A stretch of DNA of 64,000 bases from Chryseobacterium sp. E1 (lineage in GTDB: Bacteria; Bacteroidota; Bacteroidia; Flavobacteriales; Weeksellaceae). Numbering within the stretch: the stretch's first letter is position 1; every line of letters starts with the position of its first letter. A program made the position numbers and the translations under genes. This document shows, piece after piece, positions 1 through 9,192 of the stretch. The stretch lies in NCBI GenBank assembly GCA_019203745.1, contig CP078104.1:2702501-2766500 (forward strand). The letters run 5' to 3'. The notes beneath the pieces were generated by a model. It did no database searches. It was not told where the DNA came from and saw nothing but the letters and a program-made list of their open reading frames with translations.

Positions 1-72
1 GATTTGAATAATTGATTTCTTTTTTAATCCAAGTGTAAAGGTAGTGAATATCAAATTTACTTGAATTTTTAA

Positions 73-101
73 TTGCTAATAGCAAAAACGTTATATCTTT
101 G
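73..101 (+). promoter_or_regulatory. oxyR promoter, flavobacterial -33/-7 type
   Basis: A TTG at 73-75 is followed after 18 bases by TATCTTTG at 94-101, which fits the Bacteroidota consensus TTG-N17..23-TAnnTTTG. The start codon lies 21 bases downstream. Confidence 0.6.
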
Positions 102-121
102 TAATAGATAATATTAATCAA

Positions 122-1070
122 ATGAACATTCAGCAACTGGAGTATCTTATCGCTGTAGATAAGTATAAACATTTTGGAAAAGCAGCTCAGGCCTGCTTCA
201 TTACCCAACCTACGTTAAGTGCCATGATACAGAAATTTGAGGATGAACTGGATGTGAAAGTTTTTGACAGAACCACTCACCCGATCCGTACCACAGATGT
301 TGGTCTTCAGATTATTGATCAGGCTAAGGTGATCATAGAATCTGTCAATGAGCTGAAAAACAAAGCCAACCTTTTGAATAATATTTTAGGAGGAACCATC
401 AATCTGGGAATCATTCCTACTGTTTCTTCTTTCATTCTGCCAACGGAAATTTTCAAATTCCTTGAAGAAAATCCGAAGATTCAGATGAATGTGAAAGAAA
501 TGACCACTGATAACATTATTAAAGCTTTGAAAGCCGGAGAATTGGATGCGGGAATTATCTCTACTCCTTATGACACCGCTGATGAGTTTTACCAGGATTT
601 CCTTTTCAATGAAGAGCTGATGATCTATAGTTCCAATACGGAGGCGAACAAAAAGAATTCTTACATTATTCCGGAAGAACTGAATGTAGAAAAGGTATGG
701 TTGCTGGAAGAAGGAAACTGCCTTAGAAACCAATTTGAGAATATCTGTCATCTGAAAGAAAACACCCTGAAGCCTAAGAATCTGGATTTTCTGGCATCTA
801 ATATTCAGACTTTGGTACATATGGTAGATAAAGTAGGCGGAATCAGTATTCTTCCTGAATTGGCATTAAGCCAGCTGTCTGAAGAGCAGAAGAAAAATGT
901 TTTCAGATTCAAAAAACCTTTCCCTTACAGAGATCAGTATCATTTATTATAAGCCCACTTTCAAGCAGAAGATCATTGATGAGCTGTCACATTCCATCAA
1001 AAATTCTCTGGAACTTAAACTGAATTACCACGAAAGTCCGAAAGAATTTGTAAGCATAAAGCCACAATAG
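122..1070 (+). CDS. oxyR: LysR-family regulator, OxyR-like
   Basis: Predicted peroxide-responsive transcription activator of the LysR family. Residues 1-60 form the winged helix-turn-helix (MNIQQLEYLIAV..., with STLSAM-like recognition helix FITQPTLSAMIQKFE), followed by a LysR substrate domain. The first frame stops after YRDQYHLL at 952, but shifting one base there continues as YYKPTFKQKIIDELSHSI and ends at the tag at 1070, giving about 315 residues, the usual OxyR length. The break is therefore probably a sequencing indel near 948. It is monocistronic and read from its own promoter. The redox Cys pair would be in the second domain: the sequence NCLRNQFENICHL shows two suitable cysteines near residues 200 and 208. 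The name OxyR rests on that pair and overall likeness. Confidence 0.88.
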
Positions 1071-1134
1071 CGACTGCCTTTAAAGTGATATAAATCATTA
1101 ATTTAAAGAAAATTATAATTAATAAACAAAATTT

Positions 1135-1165
1135 TTGAGTATTACGAAAATAGTGCTTAAATTTG
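1135..1165 (+). promoter_or_regulatory. metK promoter
   Basis: TTG at 1135-1137, a 20-base spacer, and TAAATTTG at 1158-1165 make a near-perfect flavobacterial promoter. Transcription would begin near 1172, immediately ahead of the riboswitch-like element. Confidence 0.65.
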
Positions 1166-1177
1166 CTGACGTTTATT

Positions 1178-1228
1178 ACGAGGAAAAATTTGACCTGATT
1201 GCAACCTCTATAAAAAAATGCTAAAACA
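1178..1228 (+). promoter_or_regulatory. Probable SAM-II riboswitch upstream of metK
   Basis: GAGG at 1180-1183 pairs with CCTC at 1205-1208. The enclosed loop contains ATTTGACCTGATTGCAA and the 3' flank is ATAAAAAAATGCTAAAA. This is the order of conserved parts in SAM-II aptamers: a short P1 stem, a loop ending in TTGCAA, then an A-rich strand with GCTAAA that folds back as an H-type pseudoknot. The position directly after the promoter and before metK (S-adenosylmethionine synthetase) fits feedback by the enzyme's product. The gap to the start codon is about 80 bases, longer than in classic SAM-II leaders. I recognised it by eye; no covariance model was run. Confidence 0.7.
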
Positions 1229-1304
1229 GTATTCTTTTTTCTGGGCAATTTTATTCTTATTTTTTCTTCATCACTATTTTTTAATTTAACAAACAAAGAA
1301 TAAT

Positions 1305-2584
1305 ATGTCTTATTTATTTACATCTGAATCAGTTTCAGAAGGACATCCGGATAAAATCGCCGATCAAATCTCAGATGCGTTAATTGACCATTTTTTAGCA
1401 TATGATAAAGATTCAAAAGTAGCATGTGAAACTCTTGTAACTACAGGACAGGTAGTATTGGCAGGAGAAGTAAAATCTGATGCTTACCTTGATGTACAGA
1501 CCATTGCCAGAGAAGTAATCAACGGAATAGGATATACAAAAGGAGAATATATGTTCAATGGAGATTCATGTGGAGTGATCTCTGCAATCCATGAGCAGTC
1601 TCCAGATATCAACCAGGGTGTTGACAGAGCTGTAAATGACGAGTCTTTTGAAGCGAAAGCTAATGCACAGGGAGCAGGAGACCAGGGGATGATGTTTGGA
1701 TATGCAACCAATGAAACGGCCAACTATATGCCTCTTGCATTGGATCTTGCCCACACTATTCTGAAAGAGCTTTCTGAGATCAGAAGAGAAAATAATGAGA
1801 TTACTTACCTTCGTCCTGATGCAAAAGCCAGGTAACGATTGAATATTCTGATGACCACAAACCTATCAGAATTGATTCTATCGTAGTATCTACCCAGCAC
1901 GATGACTTCGGATCAGAAGAAGAAATGTTGAACAAGATCCGTGAGGATATCAAAAATATCCTGGTTCCAAGAGTAGTTTCGCAGCAGACTGAAGAGATCA
2001 AAGCCTTATTCAATGATCAGATCAAATACCATATCAATCCGACAGGTAAATTCGTAATCGGAGGTCCTCACGGGGATACCGGTCTTACAGGAAGAAAGAT
2101 CATCGTTGATACTTACGGTGGTAAAGGAGCTCACGGTGGTGGTGCATTCTCCGGAAAAGATCCGTCTAAAGTAGACAGAAGTGCCGCATACGCAACAAGA
2201 CACATTGCTAAAAACCTTGTAGCAGCTGGGGTTGCTGATGAAGTTTTGGTACAGGTTTCTTATGCCATCGGGGTTGCAGAACCTTGTGGTTTATATATTA
2301 ATACATATGGAACGGCTAAAGTAGATCTTCACGATGGAGACATTGCTAAAAAAGTTTCTGCAATCTTTGATCTTAGACCTTATGCTATTGAGCAAAACCT
2401 GAAATTGAGAAACCCTATCTATCAGGAAACAGCATCTTACGGGCATATGGGTAAAGAGCATTATGTTGCTGATAAAACATTCAACAAAGGTCAGAAGAAC
2501 GAGATTACATTAGAAGGTCTTGAATTCTTTACCTGGGAAAAACTAGACAAAGTAGAAGAGATTAAAGCCGCTTTTGGAATTTAA
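1305..2584 (+). CDS. metK: S-adenosylmethionine synthetase (frameshifted by one missing A)
   Basis: Makes S-adenosylmethionine from ATP and methionine in the cytoplasm. The N-terminal part begins [20 protein letters not shown], with the methionine/ATP-binding GHPDK, and the central part shows [12 protein letters not shown]. The first frame stops at 1835 after RPDAKAR. Adding one A to the run near 1823 gives [14 protein letters not shown] and joins the second half, which carries [14 protein letters not shown] and the P-loop-like [19 protein letters not shown]. The repaired protein is about 426 residues, normal for MetK. Regulation is likely through the SAM-II-like leader. The break is best read as a sequencing error because the gene is essential. 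Confidence 0.97.
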
Positions 2585-2608
2585 TTTCTCTTTAAACAAT
2601 AATAATGA

Positions 2609-2640
2609 ACTGCTTTATCTTTGGATAAGGCAGTTTTTTT
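2609..2640 (+). terminator. Rho-independent terminator after metK
   Basis: ACTGCTTTATC and GATAAGGCAGT form an 11-bp stem with a TTTG loop, followed by a run of T. Confidence 0.85.
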
Positions 2641-2666
2641 AATTTTACACCTAAATAATATAGAAG

Positions 2667-3157
2667 ATGATGAATTTTCGAACTGTAGTTGCTGTCCTGT
2701 CTTTATTTTTACTGAGCACATTGGTGAAAGCTCAATACACAATGCACAAAATGATCAGTGTGGGGTATACCTATCAGAATCAGAGTTTTGGTGAAGTAGG
2801 AGGTAAATTGCTTTTTCTTAAAAATGATGATGTGATTTACAGATTGGGAGGATCTGCGATGATGGGGTCTGTGGATTCCAAATTTGCTATTATGCCGAAA
2901 CTTCAGGCAGATGTATTGCTGAATTTTGAAAAAATGTAGATTTTTACCACTCTTATTATTTTTTAGCAGGGGTAGAAGGGACTAATAAATACATTGCTCC
3001 CAAGATAGGAGTCACACTTTTCGGAATGCTTGATCTTACGGGAGGATATGCTTTTCCTATCGGAGACACCCGTCTAAACGGAAAAGAGATGAAAGGTCTG
3101 AATATTAATTTTACATTAAATATCCCTACAGTGTTCATTCATGATATGTTTAAGTGA
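2667..3157 (+). CDS. Small secreted beta-rich protein, probable outer membrane (frameshifted)
   Basis: Function unknown. The start MMNFRTVVAVLSLFLLSTLVKA is a signal peptide, cleaved before QYT. The first frame stops at 2939 after LNFEKM. One extra A in the run of six near 2931 gives FEKNVDFYHSYYFLAGVEG and continues to the tga at 3157, about 163 residues. The alternating glycine/aromatic pattern (SVGYTYQNQSFGEVGGKLLF, and a C-terminal strand ending in FTLN...HDMFK) resembles small Bacteroidota outer-membrane beta-barrel proteins. It follows the metK terminator and is likely transcribed alone. Confidence 0.7.
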
Positions 3158-3252
3158 TTTTTTTAAATTTTTCTTGTGAAAATTTAATAATAGGTTAACA
3201 GTTATTAAAAAATTATTATATTTACACCATAATATAAGTGTACCGCCTATTG

Positions 3253-3372
3253 ATGAGACTCTACTCTGAAGAACTGTTTTGTATATACAGCAAAAGCCAG
3301 ATGAAATATCTGGAGGAATACCTGTCTGCAAATATTTATATTGAGAAGAGTTATGAAATCAAAATCGGATAG
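3253..3372 (+). CDS. Possible 39-aa leader peptide overlapping the sigma factor gene
   Basis: An open frame begins MRLYSEELFCIYSKSQMKYL and ends in a tag at 3370-3372, overlapping the sigma factor start (3353) by 20 bases. The composition looks protein-like and the overlap would permit translational coupling. There is no recognised family and the length is short, so chance is quite possible. Confidence 0.3.
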   Translation: MRLYSEELFCIYSKSQMKYLEEYLSANIYIEKSYEIKIG

Positions 3373-3942
3373 TTTACTAATTTCGCTTTACCAGAAAGGT
3401 GACGAGGAGCGTTATCAACCCTTATTCACCGCCATCAGAGAGAACTGTTTACATTCATTTTTTACAAAATTAATGATGAAGATTTAGCCAACGATATTTT
3501 TCAGGATACATTCATGAAAATCATTGTAATGCTGAAAGAAGGGCGCTATAACGAAGAAGGGAAATTTATTCTTTGGGCAAAAAGAATCTCCCACAATTTA
3601 ATCATTGACCATTTCAGATCCAAAGCTAAAAACATCAAAGTTTCAGAAACAACGTTTGAAACCGATGAATATTCTATTTTTGATCTGATCAGAGAGCCTT
3701 CCGAAAATATTGAAGATCAGCTGGTGACCAATCAGATTCAGGAAGATCTGCTTAAAATGCTTCAGTTTCTCCCACTCAATCAGCAAGAGGTGATCAAACT
3801 TCGTTTTTTTGACGGGTTAAGCTTCAAGGAAATAGCAGATCATACGGATATGAGTATCAACACCACTTTAGGAAGGGTAAGATATGCACTCATCAACCTG
3901 AGAAAAATCATGGATGAAAACAACATAATATTAACCAGATAA
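3353..3942 (+). CDS. ECF-type RNA polymerase sigma factor (frameshifted)
   Basis: Sigma-70 family factor directing RNA polymerase to a specific promoter set. The natural start is MKSKSDSLLISLYQKGDEE at 3353. Adding one G near 3409 gives GDEEALSTLIHRHQRELF and joins the main frame. Sigma region 2 spans about residues 25-90 (ANDIFQDTFMKI, ILWAKRISHNLIIDHFR). Region 4 spans about 140-190 (LPLNQQEVIKLRFFDGLSFKEIADHTDMSINTTLGRVRYAL, a clear helix-turn-helix). The repaired length of about 196 residues is typical. No anti-sigma factor is adjacent; instead a 44-residue conserved-looking protein follows. Target genes cannot be told from the sequence. Confidence 0.9.
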
Positions 3943-3989
3943 ATAATATTTAGTGAAATTTCACGTTTTAAGGAAAACATACTTCGCTT

Positions 3990-4123
3990 ATGAAAAAAAT
4001 GACTCCTTAAAAGTGAAAACTTTGAAACCTAAGAAACAAACAATTGATTTTTTGCTGAATTTTTCCAAAAGCCTTGAAATTGTGAAAAGCAAGAGCAAGA
4101 ATTACCCTATTTCAAAAAATTAA
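3990..4123 (+). CDS. Small basic protein, 44 aa, downstream of sigma factor (frameshifted)
   Basis: As written, the ATG at 3990 stops after six codons. Adding one A to the run of seven gives MKKNDSLKVKTLKPKKQTID and then a continuous lysine-rich peptide ending SKSKNYPISKN at 4123. It looks like a real small gene because one homopolymer correction opens the whole interval, in keeping with all its neighbours. It lies 47 bases after the sigma gene and is probably in the same transcript. Function unknown. Confidence 0.55.
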
Positions 4124-4143
4124 AATGACTAACTTTGTGCTGT

Positions 4144-4836
4144 ATGAAAATGCAGCACGTTTTTTTGATCTCGATAATACATTATGGGATCATCGCAGGA
4201 ATGCCTATCTTACCATCAAAGACCTTTTTGAAAAACAGGAAATCAATTCAAAGTACAATATAGACTTTGAAGAGTTTCACGCTGTTTACCATGATATCAA
4301 TGAAGAGTTATGGGAAAAGATCAGAGATGGAATTATAGGCAAAGAGTATTTGAGAGAACACCGTTTTTATGATTCATTCATGCATTTTGGTGTAGATAAT
4401 AAAGAGCTGTCTCTTTATTTTGAAGAGAATTTTCTGGATAATATTGTAAGTTATAATGAATTGGTAGAAGGAGCTGAAGACGTTCTGGAGTATTTAAAAG
4501 CCAAAAACTATACACTTCATATTATTTCTAACGGATTCCAGGAGGTAACGGAAAGAAAATGTACTTTGTCCGGCATTGCTCCTTATTTTAAAACCATTAC
4601 CAGTGCAGATGCGGTAGGGGTAAGAAAGCCTGATCCTAAGATTTTTGAGTATTCACTTGGGCTATCAGAAGCCAAGAAAGAAGAAAGTATCATGATTGGT
4701 GATGACTGGATTGCTGATGCTCTGGGAGGAAGGGATTTCGGAATGGATACCATCTTTTTGATGTTTATAAAGAAGATAAAAAGAAGCCGGATTAAAGGCC
4801 ATTACTCATCTTCAGCAGATTAAGGAATATTTATAA
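4144..4836 (+). CDS. HAD-superfamily hydrolase, YjjG/YfnB type (three indels)
   Basis: Predicted noncanonical pyrimidine nucleotidase/phosphatase in the haloacid dehalogenase superfamily. The proper start is at 4144 (MKMQHVFFDLDNTLW), which needs one extra T in the run at 4160-4166. Motif I is FFDLDNTL, motif II is HIISNG, motif III Lys is in VRKPDPKIFE, and motif IV is IMIGDDWIADALGG. The C-terminus needs an extra T near 4757 and an extra A near 4775, giving TIFFDVYKEDKKEAGLKA and ending KEYL at 4836, about 231 residues. Three breaks in 700 bases with all catalytic motifs intact point to read errors. Confidence 0.88.
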
Positions 4837-4858
4837 ATTATAAGACCAAGTCTGAAAG

Positions 4859-4891
4859 AAAGCCATTAAGTTCATCTTGATGGCTTTTTGC
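4859..4891 (+). terminator. Terminator hairpin after the HAD gene
   Basis: AAAGCCAT (4859-4866) pairs with ATGGCTTT (4880-4887), and T-rich sequence follows. Confidence 0.65.
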
Positions 4892-5035
4892 TTTAAAAAA
4901 TCGGATGGAAATGCACCTGTGAATCTATGGTTAATATAATTATTCTTCTCGGTTCTATAAATTAAGCTTTTCCCAATTCTTTCCCAAATTGATCCTGAAC
5001 TTTGCTCCATAATCATAACAGAAAAATTTAATATT

Positions 5036-5486
5036 ATGAAAAATGTAAAGAAAATCACAGGAGTATTTATTTTAATTTTCTTATTAGCAGGAGGTTTGGT
5101 CTTTGCACAAGACAGGGCAATACATCCGAATCAACTGCCCAAAACAGCTAAAAATTTCCTTGCAGCCCATTTTAAAGGAATTCCTGTAAGTTCTGCGATA
5201 GAAGACAGAGAGATCTACGGAATAGATGAATATAAAGTCTATCTGAATAACGGGATGAAAATGGAGTTTGACAGTAACGGAAGCTGGAAAGAAGTGGATG
5301 GAAAACATCAGAAAGTACCTTACGGCTTTATTCCAGCATCTATCAGAAATTATACAGCCAGAAATTTCCCGAATACATATATCACCAAGATCGAAAAAAA
5401 AGAGATGGTCTTATAAAGCTGAGCTTTCCAACGGGTTGGAACTTGAGTTTGACAGAAACGGAAATTTTAAAAAAATTGATGATTAA
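5036..5486 (+). CDS. Secreted PepSY-like (DUF2874) protein (frameshifted)
   Basis: A periplasmic protein with a signal peptide (residues 1-24, ending FA before QDR). It carries two PepSY-like units: the first about residues 30-85 (LPKTAKNFLAAHF ... YKVYLNNGMKMEFDSNGSWKEVDG), the second about 95-148 (IPASIRNYTARNFP ... YKAELSNGLELEFDRNGNFKKIDD). One A is missing in the run of eight near 5402. Such proteins are often found beside two-component systems in Bacteroidota and may act as periplasmic inhibitors or sensors. Here a response regulator and kinase follow within 450 bases, which supports a link. Confidence 0.82.
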
Positions 5487-5519
5487 TCCATCATTATTAT
5501 TTAACAAAAAATCAGTATT

Positions 5520-5726
5520 ATGGTTAACAGGAATTTAATAAGAAGCAACGAAGGAAATATTTTTTCCCGGGAGATCAGAAAAAGTATTGTGTCTTTTATG
5601 ACAATGCATCATCCATGCAGTGTAGTCAATTCTGTTGAAAAGAAATATAACGCTTACAAAATACATCTGATGGATGGCTTATGCCTTATTTTCGATACTG
5701 AGGGGCGGTATGTGAGAACAAATTAA
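5520..5726 (+). CDS. Short PepSY-like protein, 68 aa
   Basis: It resembles one half of the preceding DUF2874 protein: YNAYKIHLMDGLCLIFDTEGRYV matches the YKVYLNNG...EFDSNG pattern. There is no signal peptide, so it is either cytoplasmic or an N-terminally reduced copy. The 33-base gap to the previous gene suggests one transcript. It may be a recent partial duplicate. Confidence 0.6.
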   Translation: MVNRNLIRSNEGNIFSREIRKSIVSFMTMHHPCSVVNSVEKKYNAYKIHLMDGLCLIFDTEGRYVRTN

Positions 5727-5875
5727 TTACTATGAAAGAAAGTTGGAGAAGTGAAGCTGAAGGCTATCTGTGCATTGTAGATATTCTTTGTGTATTGTAC
5801 CATATTGTCTTATTATTACTCATTTTTTCTTAAGTGTTTGGCTTAGCTTCCTTTCTGAATTCCTCCGTAATTTTA

Positions 5876-5883
5876 TATATTTG
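5876..5883 (+). promoter_or_regulatory. -7 element of the two-component operon
   Basis: TATATTTG fits TAnnTTTG and lies 40 bases before the response regulator start. I see no well-spaced TTG upstream, so this is only a partial match. Confidence 0.35.
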
Positions 5884-5923
5884 ATATACGTTATTTCACT
5901 TGGCAGACCTATAAACAGCAGAT

Positions 5924-6594
5924 ATGAAGATTTTAATAGTAGAAGATGAGCCGGAATTAAAGGATACGGTACAGAAGTTTCTGGAAGGGGAGCATTTTAT
6001 TGTAGAGTATGCCCCTGATTACCGTTCCGGGCTGGACAAGATTATTTCTTATGAATATGACTGCATTCTTCTGGATATTATGCTGCCTGACGGAAACGGA
6101 ATCGATCTTCTGAAAGAGATCAAAAAAATGCATAAAAAGATCCTGTGATCATACTTTCTGCCAAAGATTCGGTGGATGATAAAGTAGAGGGACTGGAAAT
6201 AGGAGCAGATGATTATCTGGCAAAACCTTTTCACCTTGCAGAGCTTATGGCCAGAATTAAATCTGTGATCAGAAGAAATCAACAGGACGGTGAAAATATT
6301 CTTGTCTATAAAAACATAAGCATTGATCCGGATAACAGAACCGTGAAGGTAGGAAAGGAGGAGCTGATCCTGAACCGGAAAGAATATGATCTTCTGTATT
6401 ACTTCGTGATTCATCCGGAAAAAACACTGCAGAAAACAACCCTGGCCGAGGCAATCTGGGGTGACTATATTGATCAGTCTGACAGTCTGGATTTTATTTA
6501 CTCACAGATCAAAAATCTTCGTAAAAAGTTAAAAGCACTGAATTCTGAAGCCGACTTCCAGGCAGTATACGGAATAGGATATAAATTTGTCTGA
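5924..6594 (+). CDS. OmpR-family response regulator (frameshifted)
   Basis: DNA-binding partner of the adjacent kinase. The receiver domain (1-115) has the acidic pocket VEDEPE, the phospho-acceptor Asp in CILLDIMLPDGNG, and the conserved Lys in DYLAKPF. The C-terminal winged helix (about 130-223) ends YGIGYKFV. The frame breaks near 6140, and adding one A gives HKKDPVIILSAKDSVDD. Its stop overlaps the kinase start by one base (TGATG at 6592-6596), so translation is coupled. The target is not evident; the PepSY-like genes upstream are candidates. Confidence 0.93.
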
Positions 6595-7878
6595 TGAAAG
6601 TTTCGTTAAAATATTACACCATCAAATACCTGATCATGATCCTGCTGCTGATTATTGCAGTATGGGCTGGTCTCTTTTATGCCTATATCCTGGATGAAGT
6701 GCATGATAATGTGGATGACGGCTTACGGGATCGGAAAATACAGATCATTAAAGCGGTTTACCTCAATCCTCAGCTGCTGAAGAATAATGAGTTCGGATTT
6801 AATGAATTTAAGATTATTCCTATAACGCCTGAAAAATATCAGAACAAAAGCAGACTCTATAATAAGATGTATTATATGGAGTATGATGATAAGGACCAGC
6901 CTTACAGAGTGCTTGAAGCCGATTTTATCGATCAGTATAAAAACCATCAGCGCCTTGTCATCAGAACTTCCACAGTAGAAGAAGATGAGCTGATCTATGA
7001 TCTTACCACAGCATTGATTGTTCTTTATCTGCTTCTGGTGATCAGTATTGTGGTGGTGAACGGATACCTCCTCAATAATGCGATGCGTCCGTTTTATAAA
7101 ATTCTTGATAAGCTTAAAAATATCAGTTCGGGATATCTGCCAGTGAGCAGGAACAGAATTATCTGATCAAAGAATTTGATGAACTGAATGTGGAGATTAA
7201 TGAAATGATTGAGCGTAATGAGCTTGTATTTTACCAGCAGAAACAGTTTATTGAAAACGCATCCCACGAACTTCAGACTCCTCTGGCAATCGTCATCAAT
7301 AAGATAGACCTGCAAATTCAAAACGAAGAACTTGATGAAAAGAACATGAACTTACTTTCTGAAATCAAAAATGACCTACGAAGGATGGTAGGGCTGAACA
7401 AATCTTTATTAATGCTTTCCAAAATAGAAAACAGCCAGTTTAATAAAACTTCCGGGGTAGATTTCAATGCGATGATTGCTAAGCTGGTTCAGAACTATGA
7501 AGACTTTATTGAGTTTAAAAAGTACAGGTCAACATTATAGAAAAAGGATATTTTATAGCAGATTTTAATCAGGATCTTGCAGATATTATGCTTTCTAACC
7601 TTCTGAAAAATGCAGTGAAATATAACAATGAGGAAGGAACTTTAAATATCATGATTGAAAATGACAGACTTATATTCCAAAACAGCGGGGCACCTGTAGC
7701 TTTAGATAAATCCCGGATTTTTAACCGTTTCTACAAGCAGGGGCCGGATCATACCTCTACCGGCTTGGGACTTTCTATCATCAAAACCATCATCAAGCAG
7801 TATCCCGATTGGGAAATTAGCTATGAGTTTGATAATCAGATGCATTATTTCATTCTTACGAAGAATACACCTCAATAA
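6594..7878 (+). CDS. Sensor histidine kinase (two indels)
   Basis: Membrane-bound kinase of the upstream regulator. There are two transmembrane helices (about residues 10-30 and 138-162) around a periplasmic sensor region, then HisKA with the phospho-histidine in ENASHELQTPLA, and HATPase with the N box LSNLLKNAVKYN, the F-box IFNRFYKQ and the G-box STGLGLSI. The frame breaks near 7145 and near 7525. The second is repaired by one A, giving KYKVNIIEKGYF. The repaired length of about 428 residues is normal. The ligand is unknown; the neighbouring PepSY-like proteins may modulate it. Confidence 0.92.
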
Positions 7879-7935
7879 GAACTCGTGCATCAGTGGCAAA
7901 AATTCTTTACTAATATAAGTTTGTAACCAAAAAAT

Positions 7936-7966
7936 AACGGCTACCTCAAATGAGATAGCCGTTTTC
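7936..7966 (+). terminator. Terminator between convergent kinase and trpS
   Basis: AACGGCTA...TAGCCGTT with an inner CTC/GAG stem, followed by T-rich sequence. It can serve both converging genes. Confidence 0.75.
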
Positions 7967-7985
7967 TTGTATATAAAACTCAGTA

Positions 7986-8951
7986 TTAAAATCCTAAGCT
8001 TGTTCTTACTCTTTTAGAGTTTCCAGAGCAATTGGTCTTGTTTTTTCAGCTCCCTGCTGTAGTTTCGCCTCCAGCTCTTCAAGATTATTCATATAGTAAT
8101 TGAAAACCTCTCTTTCTTTTTCAAAACGAGTCAGAATCAGATCCAGAAGCTCCTTTTAGCATGTCCGTATCCGAAATTTCCGGCAAGGTACTTTGCTCTT
8201 AATTCCTCAGTTTGTTCGGGAGTAGCAATCAGCTGATAAATCGCAAAAACTTTATCCGTTTCAGGATCCTTAGGATCTTCTAAAGCTTTGGAATCCGTTT
8301 CGATGCTCATAACCTGTTTTTTCAGTTCCTTTTCAGGTAAGAAAATATTAATGATATTTCCTCTTGATTTTGACATCTTCTGACCGTCTGTTCCGGGAAC
8401 ATATTTTGTGTCTTCCTGAAGTTCAGATTGTGGCAATACTAGAATTTCACCCATCTGGTTGTTGAACCTTGAAGCTACATCTCTGGCAAATTCCAGATGC
8501 TGAAGCTGATCTTTTCCTACAGGAACAATCTCAGCATCATATAATAAAATATCTGCTGCCATTAGAATAGGATAGGTAAACAAACCTGCATTCACATCCT
8601 GAAGACGGTCTGCTTTATCCTTAAATGAGTGCGCTAACGTTAATCTTTGATAAGGGAAAAAACAAGATAAATGCCAAGATAGTTCACAGGTTTCAGCGAT
8701 ATCACTTTGTCTGTAGAAGAATGTTTTTCAGTATCTAATCCACAAGCAAGCCAAGCCGCAGCAATCTCGTAGGTATTTTGTCTTAAAGTCTGCGCATCTT
8801 TAATCTGGGTAAGTGTGTGAAGATTCGCAATAAATAAAAATGATTCATTTCCTTCCTGCTTGGATAGTTCGATAGCAGGAATAATCGCCCCAAGTAAATT
8901 TCCAAGATGGGGAGTTCCGGTGGCTTGAATGCCGGTAAGAATTCTTGACAT
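7986..8951 (-). CDS. trpS: Tryptophanyl-tRNA synthetase (two indels)
   Basis: Charges tRNA-Trp. The class I signature is GTPHLGN near residue 13 (HIGH-type) and GQKMSKSRGN (KMSKS) near residue 192. The start MSRILTGIQATG at 8951 is clear. One A is missing near 8730 (repaired: TEKTFFYRQSDIAE) and one near 8155 (repaired: HAKKELLDLILTRF). The true C-terminus is KRVRTSLGF with its stop at 7986, giving about 322 residues, the standard bacterial length. It appears monocistronic and faces the histidine kinase. Confidence 0.96.
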
Positions 8952-9068
8952 TTGTTTAAAATTTATATTAAAAAATTAATGAATTGCAAATTTACGAGGT
9001 TTAACGGGAATAATGGATGAAAAAGATCAAAAGATTGTCCTCAAGACTTCAATATATGCCTGGCTGTA

Positions 9069-9135
9069 TCAATAGAGGTGGGCTTTAGCCCACCATACAA
9101 TAAGAAACAATCCATTGGCTTTAGCCTAAACCTAG
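9069..9135 (+). repeat. Dispersed palindromic repeat, copy A
   Basis: It begins TCAATAGAGG, has a perfect hairpin GGTGGGCTTTAGCCCACC, a T/A-rich spacer, then a second half ATTGGCTTTAGCC followed by AAACCTA. A second copy with the same order and orientation lies at 15056-15122. It is followed by degraded sequence (aagatttcgcagattttt) of the sort that often flanks such elements in Chryseobacterium-like genomes. Confidence 0.7.
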
Positions 9136-9192
9136 TTATAATCTCTCTTAGATTCAAAAGATTTCGCAGATTTTTATCTGTGGTTAAAAATA

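Noticed and set aside
1071..1304. A SAM-I (S-box) riboswitch before metK
   Set aside because: None of the S-box core segments is present; the SAM-II arrangement fits better.
4831..5058. A 75-codon minus-strand frame between the HAD and PepSY-like genes
   Set aside because: It covers a terminator hairpin and the start of a real gene on the other strand, with no protein-like pattern.
5732..5833. A 33-codon plus-strand frame (MKESWRSEAEGYL...) after the short PepSY-like gene
   Set aside because: Too short and without a family; the hydrophobic end could be chance in AT-rich DNA. It would need conservation evidence.
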